A stretch of 64,000 nucleotides of DNA from NCBI GenBank assembly GCA_007644065.1, contig VJWN01000002.1:1947831-2011830 (forward strand), given 5' to 3'. This document shows positions 33,907 through 43,973 of the stretch, piece by piece. Origin of the DNA: Margaritispora aquatica. Lineage: Eukaryota > Ascomycota > Leotiomycetes > Helotiales > Discinellaceae. Under the pieces are notes generated by a model. It was not told where the DNA came from, searched no databases, and saw nothing but the letters and a program-made list of their open reading frames with translations. Positions within the stretch are counted from its first letter, which is position 1, and each line of letters opens with the position of its first letter. The position numbers and the translations under genes were made by a program.

Positions 33907-36057
33907 ATGAATCGTATAGAAGATCCTCTGGATCGTAGTTCTCAGGCATCATTCATGAGTTGGGATCTCCCATTGCCAGACACTGTTCCGATTAGCATGA
34001 TTCATCTGCAAACCCTGGATGAGAAGCGACGGATATTCAGCAGAATGGAAGCAGCCATGAGATCAGAGCGCGAACATGGAGAGGCTATCTTGTCAAGACT
34101 CCGTACGCTGTCTCCTCAAACTACTGGTCTTTTTGAGGTGAAGACGCACCAGATTGACAACTTCGCTCTGAGACTTGTCAACAATCGACCAGACGAAAGT
34201 GTTTCTGAAGAATCCTATGTCGCTTTGTCATACTGTTGGCCCCAAGCTTATTCACGTCCGAACAATTCAGAGTTCACGATACCAACCTCAGAAGTACTTT
34301 TTCAAGCCGCAATGGCGGAAAGAGCAGCTTTCAACGAGGGACTCTGGGTTGATCAGATGTGTATTGATCAAGATTCAGACGAAGAAAAGAGCATTTCCAT
34401 TCCAACAATGTCAATTCTCTACCGAAACGCAGCCAGAGTGGTTGTAATATTAGATGATGTGACCATGACAGAAGAAGAGATGCTTTTTCTTGGTCGAGAT
34501 CTCCTTCCTGCCTACCAAAACCCCGCAATTCCTTCTGGACAATTTCCACATTTGAGAGATGCACTTCCATATATGGTAGCAAATCCTGTGCTCTATCGTT
34601 TCTTCGCCAAGATCTGTGAGTCAAAGTGGTTCGCCAGAGCATGGTGTTCTCATGAAATGCGACTTGCCCAGTGGCACAGATTTTTCATCAAATGCCCCAT
34701 CGTCTCCCCAGGTAAAACGATGGCTTTTGGGTTCACAGGACAGTTCATGTGGTGGCTTGCAGCTTTATCGTCGTCGTTGCCTGCGACTTCAGAAGCTATG
34801 AGAAAAGCACGAACGACGATTGTGCAGACACTTGACTTGAAACAAAGAATCAGACAGACGATTCGACTACATCGTGGAGAGTACTCTTCGGAAAGCAATG
34901 ACAATACATATACTCTTACCATGCTTGAGGTCTTCATGCTTGGTGCAGGCGGGAATCCGAACCTGCTAAGTCCGACAATACGTGATCGCGACGCGAATCG
35001 AGACAAAATGTCGATTGTCTTGAATCTTTTGGGAAATGGACTTAAGCTAAGGGAAAGTACTGATCCTGAATTAGAAGAATATAGTAGCGTGGACAAATGC
35101 TTTCGAGATTTGCTCGTGCTTGGAATCGCTGCTGGGGATGCAACAGCTCTTTGCACAACAGGCGAGTCGTTGGGGACAGCTGATGAAAGCTTGTCTGCGA
35201 CCTGGCTCTGCAGACCAGAAGCAACGGATCTTGGATCCGCGCCAGGGGCAGAGAAATTACCTGAGTTTGATCCATCAGGAATTGAGATGGATTCAAGTCC
35301 GGTAAACTGCTGGATCAAACTTGATGGATATTTCCTCTCCACTACCAACACACCAACTGAAGATGCAAACGAAATTGTCACAGCCGAAATCCTGATTGAG
35401 CTCGCCATTCAGCTTGAGATGGGCCTCAGCCCAACAGGCGGGGTTAACGATGGGTTTGGACCTGGGCCAGACTATGGCGCTTGGCAATTCCAAACAACAA
35501 CGCCAGAGAAGCTAAGATGTTTTACTGAGACACTTGCTTGTGTACTATATCTCGGCCATGAATGGCTGGTTCAAACGGCTACACGATGTAGTTTTCCACC
35601 TTTATACTTAGACGAACTCATCAGCAACTCACAAATTCATCAAAACGGCTTCAACCTACCTGCTTTAATGGAATCATCAGGAGAGCAGGCACAATCAATG
35701 TGGAAAGGTGTCTCTGTAATTTTGAGATTCACAAATTGGCTAGTGGCATGGGGCCACAACACCACTACCGGCTCCCGCGAGGCTTGGTCACCATATATGT
35801 TCAAGAACGGTCAGAATACAGTTCTTACATTCGCGAAGAAGTATGATGGTGGCCCATTTCTTTTCTTCCCAGCTTGTTTGAGGAACGATGCATACGTGCG
35901 TCTTGCAAGAGCGTGGGTGTTGCAGCCAATGAGTGTAGGTACGAATCACTTGCTCATTATGCGAGGTAAGACGAGGATCTTTACACCGGTATCTTTGGAA
36001 GATCTTTGGAATAGTGGGTGGGTATATGCTCCGGAGAAGACATTTTATGGTTGGTAG
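33907..36057 (+). CDS. HET-domain (heterokaryon incompatibility) protein
   Basis: Intronless, 716 residues. The HET domain is recognisable by its three blocks: YVALSYCW at 104-111, GLWVDQMCIDQ at 145-155, and MSILYRNAARVVVILDD near 167-183, followed by WFARAWCSHE, the usual 'W..RaWt.QE' block. HET domains trigger or carry out cell death when incompatible hyphae fuse, and also occur in proteins of unknown role. The remaining 450 residues show no NACHT, WD40 or ankyrin repeats, so this belongs to the HET-plus-unknown-C-terminus class. The ATG has a favourable AAG-ATG context and no upstream in-frame extension. Confidence 0.92.
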   Translation: MNRIEDPLDRSSQASFMSWDLPLPDTVPISMIHLQTLDEKRRIFSRMEAAMRSEREHGEAILSRLRTLSPQTTGLFEVKTHQIDNFALRLVNNRPDESVSEESYVALSYCWPQAYSRPNNSEFTIPTSEVLFQAAMAERAAFNEGLWVDQMCIDQDSDEEKSISIPTMSILYRNAARVVVILDDVTMTEEEMLFLGRDLLPAYQNPAIPSGQFPHLRDALPYMVANPVLYRFFAKICESKWFARAWCSHEMRLAQWHRFFIKCPIVSPGKTMAFGFTGQFMWWLAALSSSLPATSEAMRKARTTIVQTLDLKQRIRQTIRLHRGEYSSESNDNTYTLTMLEVFMLGAGGNPNLLSPTIRDRDANRDKMSIVLNLLGNGLKLRESTDPELEEYSSVDKCFRDLLVLGIAAGDATALCTTGESLGTADESLSATWLCRPEATDLGSAPGAEKLPEFDPSGIEMDSSPVNCWIKLDGYFLSTTNTPTEDANEIVTAEILIELAIQLEMGLSPTGGVNDGFGPGPDYGAWQFQTTTPEKLRCFTETLACVLYLGHEWLVQTATRCSFPPLYLDELISNSQIHQNGFNLPALMESSGEQAQSMWKGVSVILRFTNWLVAWGHNTTTGSREAWSPYMFKNGQNTVLTFAKKYDGGPFLFFPACLRNDAYVRLARAWVLQPMSVGTNHLLIMRGKTRIFTPVSLEDLWNSGWVYAPEKTFYGW

Positions 36058-36738
36058 GTGTTTTGTCAGTGTTGCTACTTTCGCAAGTTGTCATTCATGG
36101 TCATGTTGCAGTCGTTGTCATGCTGATTCTGCCAGAGTTTCTCTTGTCTGCAAGATCACTCTCATGATAATCTGTTCCTGTATTGTTTTATTCTTTCACT
36201 ATTTTTTCTTTTGTGGGAGCAATGAATGAGATTTTTCTAAAAGGCCAGGTCTCGCTTGTGGGGATATCCACGTGACCATATATTTGGCCGTGATTTTAGA
36301 CAATTTTGCAAGCATCATTCATTGCATTATGTACGCTACAATATAACGCGCTTTATGTATAACTCTTCCATTTCCCTCTCCTTCTCTTACGAAACCGTGT
36401 TCGATAACTTTGGTCCAAATCACATTTTGTTGGTCATTATCAAGGGTGGGAGGGATGATCAAACCTATTAAAATGCTTGGTAAAGGCTATGGAGGCTCTG
36501 CAAAGTGGCTGAGATTACAAGGCGTTCTTCAGGACCCATGCCAAACGAGTTACACATTGTCATTGGCTCATACAAATATTCTCATCTATCTCATTGCGCG
36601 GCCCCTGACCTGGTCCTGAAAGAGAGGGGCCGACTAGGCCTGCTTTGGATCTGACATGCATGAGGCACAAATAGATTCTGAGTGATATCGACGACTTTCC
36701 CGTCGTTGTCCTTTGTATGCAGACTGTGCTTTACGACG
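36058..36738. other. Intergenic, 0.7 kb
   Basis: Between the HET gene stop and the lectin-like gene start, both on the plus strand. No coding or RNA signal. Confidence 0.55.
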
Positions 36739-38229
36739 ATGGCGACGGATGGACATGAACAGTACAGTACCTTGGAAACGGTGCAGTACCATCCCGTGCC
36801 TGATGTAGACACTTCCAAACAGGTTGTACCAGCAGACGCGAATGTTACCTATGACCCGCATGCTGGAATCGAAGTTGTGCCGAAACATGGGGTAAATGAA
36901 TATCATAACAATGGCGGTTTGCCAGAGTACGTGGCCAAGGAAGAACAACCGGCGCCTCAACCTCGAAACAAGCGGAAATGGATCATCATTGGAGCTATTG
37001 TCGCCGTTGTCGTTTTAGGAGCTGTATTGGGAGGCGTGTTGGGGAGCGTATTGGGCAAGAAATCGAGTACGAACTCGTCAGGGACCACATCAGGAAATGC
37101 AACTTCGACTGGATCTACACCGACGAGCACAGCGTCTGCGAGTCAATCTAAGCGAAATCTAGCCGCTATTTCGTTTGTGAGTTCGAATGCGAACGCGACC
37201 AGAGTCTATTATCAGAACAATACAGGAGGATTGATGGAAGCAGCAACCTCAGAGACGAACTCGAAGTGGACAAGTCATGCACTTGGCTTCTCAGCGGTGA
37301 ATGGAACGGCTCTTGCGGCAGCAGTAACACGTCCAGGAATTACACTTGTTCGTAGGCATGAAAGTCAGAGAAGCAAGACATAGCTAATTCATACAGGAAA
37401 TCAGCGTTTTCTACACGGACGCAAATTACCTGATCCATGATATCATTTACAACAAAACTTCGTCAAGTTGGGAACCTGGAACAATCTCAGCAAAAGGTTA
37501 CACTGCGTTGTTCAATGGCAGTATCACAGCACTTTATGATCACTGTAGACTTTGCGCCAACACTACCATAGTGGCTTTCCAGGACTCGAATGGTTTCATC
37601 CAAGTCGCAAATAAAACTTCATCAGGAGGTTGGTCGTTGTCTCAACTTGACATCAACCCTACAGAGGGGACTGGTCTCGCGCTGCAGCCATTTTACATCA
37701 CGAACATGACGGATCAAATCAATCTATACCATCAGAAAGCAAACACGAACCTCAGTCTAGCAAGCTACAAGAACCCCAAAACCAACGGCGGAGGTATGAG
37801 AGTCCACCCCACTTACCCCACCTGACTCTGCTAACTCCACCAGTTTTCGGGTGGTCCACATCAGAGCAAATCTATCTTGAAGCTTCATACGGAACACCAA
37901 TCGCAGCCGCATCATCCTACTCAAACTCCAGCTCCGGCCACGAGAATTGGATTGAGCTCCTCTCTTTATCACCTCGAGGCATCCAAGTTGATACTTGGTT
38001 GGGAGCCAACAATAACTGGGCTGCGCATGGAACACACCCATCTGCGATGTCAAATTCGACCACTAACCCGCAGATATTCGGCTCCATGGCCGTAACGGCC
38101 ATGGGAAGCGCGTATGCGGTGACGCAGAGTAGTAATGGGACGTGGGGCATTGGGAGCTGGCAGGTTGCGGATGACTATATGAATTGGTCTGAAATTGGAG
38201 ACGTGAGCATCGGGAGTGTGTGGACTTGA
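36739..38229 (+). CDS. Membrane-anchored fungal fucose-specific-lectin-like protein
   Basis: Exons 36739-37347, 37397-37793, 37844-38229; 463 residues. A cytosolic N-terminus of about 80 residues ends in RNKRK, followed by one TM helix (81-103) that is Gly/Val-rich, then a Ser/Thr linker and an ectodomain with beta-propeller-like units. These units (AAISFVSSNANATRVYYQN, ISVFYTDANYLIHDIIYN, TTIVAFQDSNGFIQVAN, IYLEASYGTPI and others) match the six-bladed fungal lectin family that binds fucose (AAL type, PF07938). Many N-glycosylation sites (NxS/T) lie in the ectodomain. Role likely in surface recognition; binding is unproven, and the blade Arg/Glu/Trp ligand residues are only partly kept. Confidence 0.82.
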
Positions 38230-38792
38230 TACCCAGAGTAGCTATGTATTATTAGTCATAGAATTAGACTGTTTCATGAGCTCACTGCAAGTTTCGTGGT
38301 TGTTAGAATTTTCATGAGCATCATTCTTGATTGGTATTCTCTCTCGACTGCCGGTATTTGAAAAGGCTGTTGCCAAGTGACACAACTCCTCAATTCAAAC
38401 AAGGTGTTACCTGGATTCTATGACGTGCAGCGGGAGCGCCGTTGAACTTAGCTCTCCTTAGGGCTGAGCTCGAGATCACATGATCCGCTCCCCTAATGGA
38501 AGCTAACCGAGGGCTATGATATTGATTGGCCCACGAAGTCTGGAACACTAAGTCTCAAATCCTAAGTCATTTGGGCTCAATCCACCTCTCACTACATAGG
38601 TGGAGGCACACTATATGCCATTCATCGGGCAATGATGATTCACAATAGGCAAGTGACCAAAATACTAACTTGAGCATTTTAGGCGCATCTACGTACCGAG
38701 TTCTTGCACTCTACGATATATACTCACCAGACCGGCATAAATAGAATCGCAAGGCTCATCTCAAAGAAATATCTATCATAAATTTATTCTAA
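38230..38792. other. Intergenic, 0.6 kb
   Basis: No coding signal. A TATATACT sequence near 38717 lies about 75 bp upstream of the next ATG and could be its core promoter. Confidence 0.45.
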
Positions 38793-39267
38793 ATGGCCAT
38801 ATTCACGAAAATGCTCTCAGTCACTCGCGCCCTCCACGCCGCCGGGTCTGCCACTCTGAAGAAGGTCGCAGCCTCGGCAGCCTCGATCCATACTCTCCAA
38901 ATTGTCCAACTCCACGACGCCATGGAGCCAAAGAAGGACGAGAGCATCAACATGGCAGGCACGAGACTACACAGTACCTCTGCCACCAACACAGGCGTCA
39001 AGTCCGCAGTCACTGCAGCTCCTCAGGTCTCTGCCGCGGAGATCAACCAGTCTCTGCTAAACATGCAGGTTTGTGCAGAGCTCCAAATGGCTTGCTTAAG
39101 TGGATGATACTGATATCTTTGCTTAGCAGGAGACGAAGGAAATCAAGGTCTCGAAAAGGCTGGACAAGAACACCAAGTCCCTCGAAGGTTTGGTCACTGG
39201 TGTGAATCCTTTCACTGGCGAGAAGCTCACCAATTCAGAGAAGGAACGTTTGTTTGGTATCTTATAA
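38793..39267 (+). CDS. Small protein of unknown function, possible mitochondrial presequence
   Basis: Two exons, 38793-39068 and 39130-39267, giving 137 residues. The acceptor reads TTAGCAG, a NAGNAG site that could add one Gln. The N-terminus (MAIFTKMLSVTRALHAAG) is amphipathic, with basic and no acidic residues for the first 40, as in mitochondrial presequences. The C-terminal half is highly charged, ending NPFTGEKLTNSEKERLFGIL. No known domain. Conservation of frame through the splice supports a real gene. Confidence 0.62.
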
Positions 39268-39747
39268 TTTTTTGCTGCTATGTTGTGAAACGATGTTGGG
39301 TGTATATATTACGGGACATGGAACACAGGACATGAGATGTAGCTGGGCGTTGGTGAGTTGAAATATACCATATGTGAACAGCTCGTACGGCAAAATTACA
39401 ATCATTTGGTTTAGTTTAGATAATTGCTTGGACTAGAATGTCATGTTGTAAGGGTGCTAGAATATGGTATTGGTAGTCTAGGACAAAACATTATACCTCA
39501 TTAGTGCATGATTAACAAAGCTTGACTGGAATGTGCTCTCTTTCAAATACTACTTCTCGTTTGGTCCTATCTTAAGCACTCGCGATGTTTTGATGCAAAT
39601 TGAAGTTCTCATGAAGTGTTCACTTTGGTTACAGTTATGTATGTGTATTGAATTCAACAAATGATTGGGTAATTACATGATGTATTCTAATCTGTATATC
39701 GTCAATAATTTCTCTGGGTACTACTAGATCTGTCAAGGCTAACCAAC
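39268..39747. other. Intergenic between convergent genes, 0.5 kb
   Basis: AT-rich 3' flanks of the small protein gene (plus) and RING-like gene (minus). Nothing else seen. Confidence 0.6.
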
Positions 39748-40803
39748 CTATGAGGCAGGCGAAAGGAGTACATCGCCAAATTCCGCTTGCCAGTTTTTGC
39801 GACATGTTGGACATGTCTCACTCTCACCTTCAACGAACCATTCCAGCAAGCAAGTGTCGCAAAATGTGTTGGGTGAGCAGCATGATGCTGCTCGAGGATT
39901 GCAGGCTGCTTTTTTTCCTTCGCGTACGCCGTACTCCCGCAGACATATTTGGCACTCGCGAGCATCAGATGCCAACAAATCAAGGGAAACCTGTGGATAA
40001 ACGATTAGCACCGCTTCTGTGATCAAGGCAGGATTCAGCTCATCTGGGCTCATGATAAATTCACCGCACAAGAATGGTTGAACAAGAACTCGGAGGTCGT
40101 CCATAAGCGCTCGAAGGCCCGCTTCATGTGCTGGGTTGAACTCATTGCGGAAAAGCTGCAAGTAAACCACATTATATAGGCCCAGGCCTAATATTTGAAT
40201 GTATTGTACTGCCATGAGGGGAATTCCATTCTCTTCTAGGAAACCAAGTCTAATGAGTGCGCCGGCGAGCCACATCAGTAGTTCATGAGCTGCAGCAGCG
40301 TTTGGTTCTCCGATTACATGGGCGCAGATCCGTTTCCACCATTTCAGGTAGTTCCCACGCTCTTCGTCGGAGATGTCGTCAGGATCCATAGCTAAGACGG
40401 TGAGCCTGAACAAGCTAGGGATTTGCGATTGCTCATCTTGTTCTGCTTCGGTAAGCTGATCCACAATGCCGGGGGGTATATTGGCAGCTTGGATTTGTAG
40501 CCACTGAAGACGCTCTGTAATTTCATCGCCGATGCCAACTCCACGAGCGATGGCAGCTGTCATTACTCTCAATCTCATCAGAATTTGCTGAGCTGCTTCG
40601 ATATCAATAGACGCTTTGGATAGACTTACAAATTGCGCCTCGATGTCGTGTTGCTCTCGGACAATCCCCCAAGCTAAGTCGGCCATGATTTTAGATCGTG
40701 GGTTTGGTAGTTTTGCGGAGTGTGTGGTGTTTGGGCTTTTGGTTTGTGATATGATTTTGTGTGTTTTGTTGGTTGATTTTGGTAAAATCTGAAAAGTGCT
40801 CAT
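39748..40803 (-). CDS. Protein with C-terminal RING-like zinc finger
   Basis: Intronless, 351 residues from the Met at 40803; a Met further in (MADLAWGI, 40685) is an alternative start. The first 280 residues are helical without a known domain. The C-terminus has a RING-type cysteine pattern: ECQICLREYG, then a Cys-rich stretch with CC followed by SPNTFCDTC, and SETCPTCRKNW. A standard RING has His at the fourth or fifth ligand (C-x-H-x2-C); here no His is present and the paired Cys may substitute. RING proteins usually act as E3 ubiquitin ligases; activity here is uncertain. Confidence 0.75.
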   Translation of the reverse strand: MSTFQILPKSTNKTHKIISQTKSPNTTHSAKLPNPRSKIMADLAWGIVREQHDIEAQFVSLSKASIDIEAAQQILMRLRVMTAAIARGVGIGDEITERLQWLQIQAANIPPGIVDQLTEAEQDEQSQIPSLFRLTVLAMDPDDISDEERGNYLKWWKRICAHVIGEPNAAAAHELLMWLAGALIRLGFLEENGIPLMAVQYIQILGLGLYNVVYLQLFRNEFNPAHEAGLRALMDDLRVLVQPFLCGEFIMSPDELNPALITEAVLIVYPQVSLDLLASDARECQICLREYGVREGKKAACNPRAASCCSPNTFCDTCLLEWFVEGESETCPTCRKNWQAEFGDVLLSPAS

Positions 40804-42662
40804 GATGAATCTTATAGTAGTTTCGACAACTTTGTTCAGACTAAACAACTTGACTGCAAGATAAAACAGTAGAGTAGTTCTATAGAACAAAATAAATTCG
40901 TTAACAACCGGATGTTATTCAACAAAGGGTGTCATTCCTGTCAGTAAGAGGTCATGTGACCTTGGCGCAGGGAAGCCGATTATTCCTTTTTCATTTCTTA
41001 ATTCCACCACCACTTTATGATCAATGCTATTGTATGGAGTCAAGCGCTGTATGGATATGTTTATATAGAGTTCTTTATTGCTATAGAAAGCTCCTCAAAC
41101 TTTTCAATACCTACTACCTACCTTATTCTAAATATTTCACCTCACACTTTGCCACGTGATCCACCATCTTATCCCTCATAAGTTGTTCTCTTTGTTTGAT
41201 GTTCTCGAGGATTGTTCTCAATAACTATAAACAATAAGCACTCTGTATTTGAGGCCTGAGCAAAAGTTCGGTATTCTAATTGAGTGACCTGAGTTGTCTT
41301 CAGGGACACGACAAATGCCAAAAGCAGATACTTTACCGAATGAATACCAGGTAAAGGTACCTGGACTTCAAGGCCCCAGATCTGTAGGTCACATGGGCAT
41401 TTCTTTTCCCAGTCAAGTACCTTGGATCGACAATTGGCTTAAAATGGGAAGTCGAGGCTCCTTTGTCCTTTACTCAAGGTACGATACACACATGATATAG
41501 AGATCATTTGGTCCAAAAACATCATTTGATGAAGGAAGAACAAGACCGCGGGTTTAAAAGGTCGACTCATGTGCATCGATAAGCAGTGTTTTATTTTTAT
41601 TTTTATTGATTTACATTTAATCGTTTCTTTTTGTTCGCAGTTTGGATGCAATTTCCAATGCAAAGTAATAAAATAGGCCTCAAGTCGAACTGCCATACCT
41701 AAATTTGAAATTGCTCTCAAGTTCACAATGACAACCTTGAGCAAAAGTCGTAAAACTTTTGGGCGCAGGTTCCAATCACTCAGGGCCGGACTTGCCTTTT
41801 CCTCGCTAAAGACCTATATTTTACTTATTATTACTCGAAGCTAGGCGTAGGCGAAAGTGGGTGGTTTTAAACATTGTCTAATAAGAGTTAAACACATTTA
41901 ACAGGTCATCTTGGCCGTTATGCAAATTGTAGATTCAAGTCTCAGTACGACGTGTCTCTCTGGTTTTATAAATTACTTATTATCGTCTGTCGGCAGCTCC
42001 GTGGTATATAAGACTTGCTCAAAAAGATGGATCTTCGGCTCAGACATGGCAGCGCATAATGCAAGAGTTGTTCGAAAGATGGATCTACATGTCAGTGTCA
42101 GACATGGCTGCGCATAATAATAAGAATAATTTAACCGCCAGATCTGCTGGAAAGCAAGCTACTCTGTTAAGCAATTCAGCAGAGGCCTCTGAAAAAGGAA
42201 ATTAATTGTACGAGATGTTTACTGTTAGTTGGTGGACTGGCAAGCCTGAGATTTATATTTGTGACTTCGAAGTCAGTTTTGGTAGGTTAAGAAATGATTT
42301 CAGGGATCCTATTTTAAGTATATAAAGAGGCACGTAAGAGCTGAATCTAGTTAGCGTAGAAGTAAGCAGCTAGCTTATCAGGAAGCCAAGCAATTCAGCG
42401 ACGAGCCTCTGTTACCAACGACGATTCAGCTCAAAATTTCTCTTTGCTGACCGCTGACCGCTGACTGACTGACTGACTGACTTAATGGCCACACTGCGCA
42501 TAATGTAAGACCCGATCACGAAGCTGGATTCAGAGTTTCAGATCACATCGCGAACTTAGCATTGGGATAATCTGGGCAGAATATATAAAGTCATCGAGAA
42601 CTTCCCTCGACTGCTTTGAAGGACAGCAAATCGAACCTGCAAGATTCCACACTCGTTACACT
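40804..42662. other. Divergent intergenic region, 1.9 kb, with short repeats
   Basis: Holds the promoters of the RING-like gene and the acyl-CoA reductase-like gene. Near 42023-42118 a segment of about 40 bp (aagatggatc ... cagacatggc(a/t)gcgcataat) occurs twice, and 'gcgcataat' recurs near 42495. A (gact)n run lies at about 42463-42481. TATATAAAG at 42582-42590 is about 75 bp upstream of the reductase ATG. Confidence 0.5.
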
Positions 42663-43973
42663 ATGATTCCATCTCTAGCCTCAACCTCTTCAGACCGGGC
42701 CTGTGTTCTGGTCACTGGAGCGACTGGATTCCTTGGCAAAGTCGTTCTCGAGGAACTACTTCGGCGTCAAAATGAATATACACTCGGCAAGATCATTGTC
42801 ATCGCGAGACCAAAACGAGGGGTAGATGCGACCACCAGGTTTCGCGATACTGTGTTTTCATCACCATGCCTCTCTAAACTGCCTGAGGGATGGGAGACGT
42901 TGGTCGAAATCGTGGAGGGTGATTTGAGTGAACCACGGTGTGGCCTTCAACCCGAGATCCATCAGAGGTTATGCAACGAAATCTCACACATCATTCATTG
43001 CGCTGCATCTATATCGTTCGAGTCACCAATTCTAGAAGCAGTCACTTCAAACATCGACACCGTGCTCAACGTCTGTCAGCTTGCCAAAGAATGCTCAAAA
43101 CTTCAACAACTTATCTCCACTTCAACAGCGTACGTGTCTCCACCAACATCAACAGCCCTGTACGAAGAATTGGTTCCGCTTCCACAATCGGCATCATCCC
43201 TCGTAGAAGACATCCGAGCCGGAAGGCTTACCGAAGCAGAGGCTCTCCGCATGACACGACATCCCAACACATACACACTCACAAAGTGTATCGCCGAACA
43301 CCTCTTGCTGGATCAGCAAGCCGAAGTTCCTATCACAATTGTTAGACCAAGCATCATATCAGCAAGTAAATGCTTTCCATTCCCGGGATGGATAGACAGT
43401 ACCGCGGCCTTTTCAGCTTTTGTAGCGTTGTATGGGGCTGGAATATTGAGCGTCGTCGATGGAAATCCCGAGGTCTTGCTTGACCTCGTCCCGGTTGACG
43501 AGGTAGCAAGAGTCTTGATCAATGAGGCTTTGCTCCCAAGTCACAAAAAGATTGAGCCTCGCATTGTATATGCTGTAGCATCATTGACCCATGCGCTACG
43601 GATTGGGGATGCTACGTCTCTGATTTCGTCCTACTTCAAGCAAAAGCCAGGCTGCGAGAAGTACAAGGTTAATTATTTCGGACCAAGGAATTTCACCTTC
43701 TACTTTCGAGATTATCTACACCACAAGATTCCTCTATTCTTCGCAGCTATATACTACACGCTCTGCCACAACACTGATATGTTGAAGAAGACGAAAAAAG
43801 CCGGGCTTGTGATCCAGTCAATCAATCGAGTTTTTCCGAATTTCACGAATCACACATATAACTTCAACTCGGCTGTGCCGCTTTTTGAGAAATTTGATGT
43901 AGAAAATTATCTGTTGATTGTATGCAAGGGGATTGATACTCATTTATTATCGAAGAGATCAAGAGAAAGTTGA
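42663..43973 (+). CDS. Fatty acyl-CoA reductase-like (NAD-binding 4 / male sterility family)
   Basis: Intronless, 436 residues. An extended-SDR Rossmann fold with TGATGFLG at 18-25, VIARP at 46-50, EGDLSEP at 85-91, HCAASISFE at 112-120 and the catalytic YxxxK as Tyr204-Lys208 (YTLTK). IVRPSIISAS after the active site is typical of fatty acyl-CoA reductases (FAR), which make fatty alcohols from acyl-CoA. The C-terminal segment (YNFNSAVPLFEKFD) resembles the FAR_C/sterile domain but is short. Fungal members also reduce carboxylic acids as stand-alone or fused domains. No synthase or A-domain is fused here. Product alcohols for waxes or signalling are possible. Confidence 0.88.
   Translation: MIPSLASTSSDRACVLVTGATGFLGKVVLEELLRRQNEYTLGKIIVIARPKRGVDATTRFRDTVFSSPCLSKLPEGWETLVEIVEGDLSEPRCGLQPEIHQRLCNEISHIIHCAASISFESPILEAVTSNIDTVLNVCQLAKECSKLQQLISTSTAYVSPPTSTALYEELVPLPQSASSLVEDIRAGRLTEAEALRMTRHPNTYTLTKCIAEHLLLDQQAEVPITIVRPSIISASKCFPFPGWIDSTAAFSAFVALYGAGILSVVDGNPEVLLDLVPVDEVARVLINEALLPSHKKIEPRIVYAVASLTHALRIGDATSLISSYFKQKPGCEKYKVNYFGPRNFTFYFRDYLHHKIPLFFAAIYYTLCHNTDMLKKTKKAGLVIQSINRVFPNFTNHTYNFNSAVPLFEKFDVENYLLIVCKGIDTHLLSKRSRES

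Noticed and set aside
34650..35408. 252-codon minus-strand ORF
   Set aside because: Antisense of the HET gene; the plus frame has the HET motifs.
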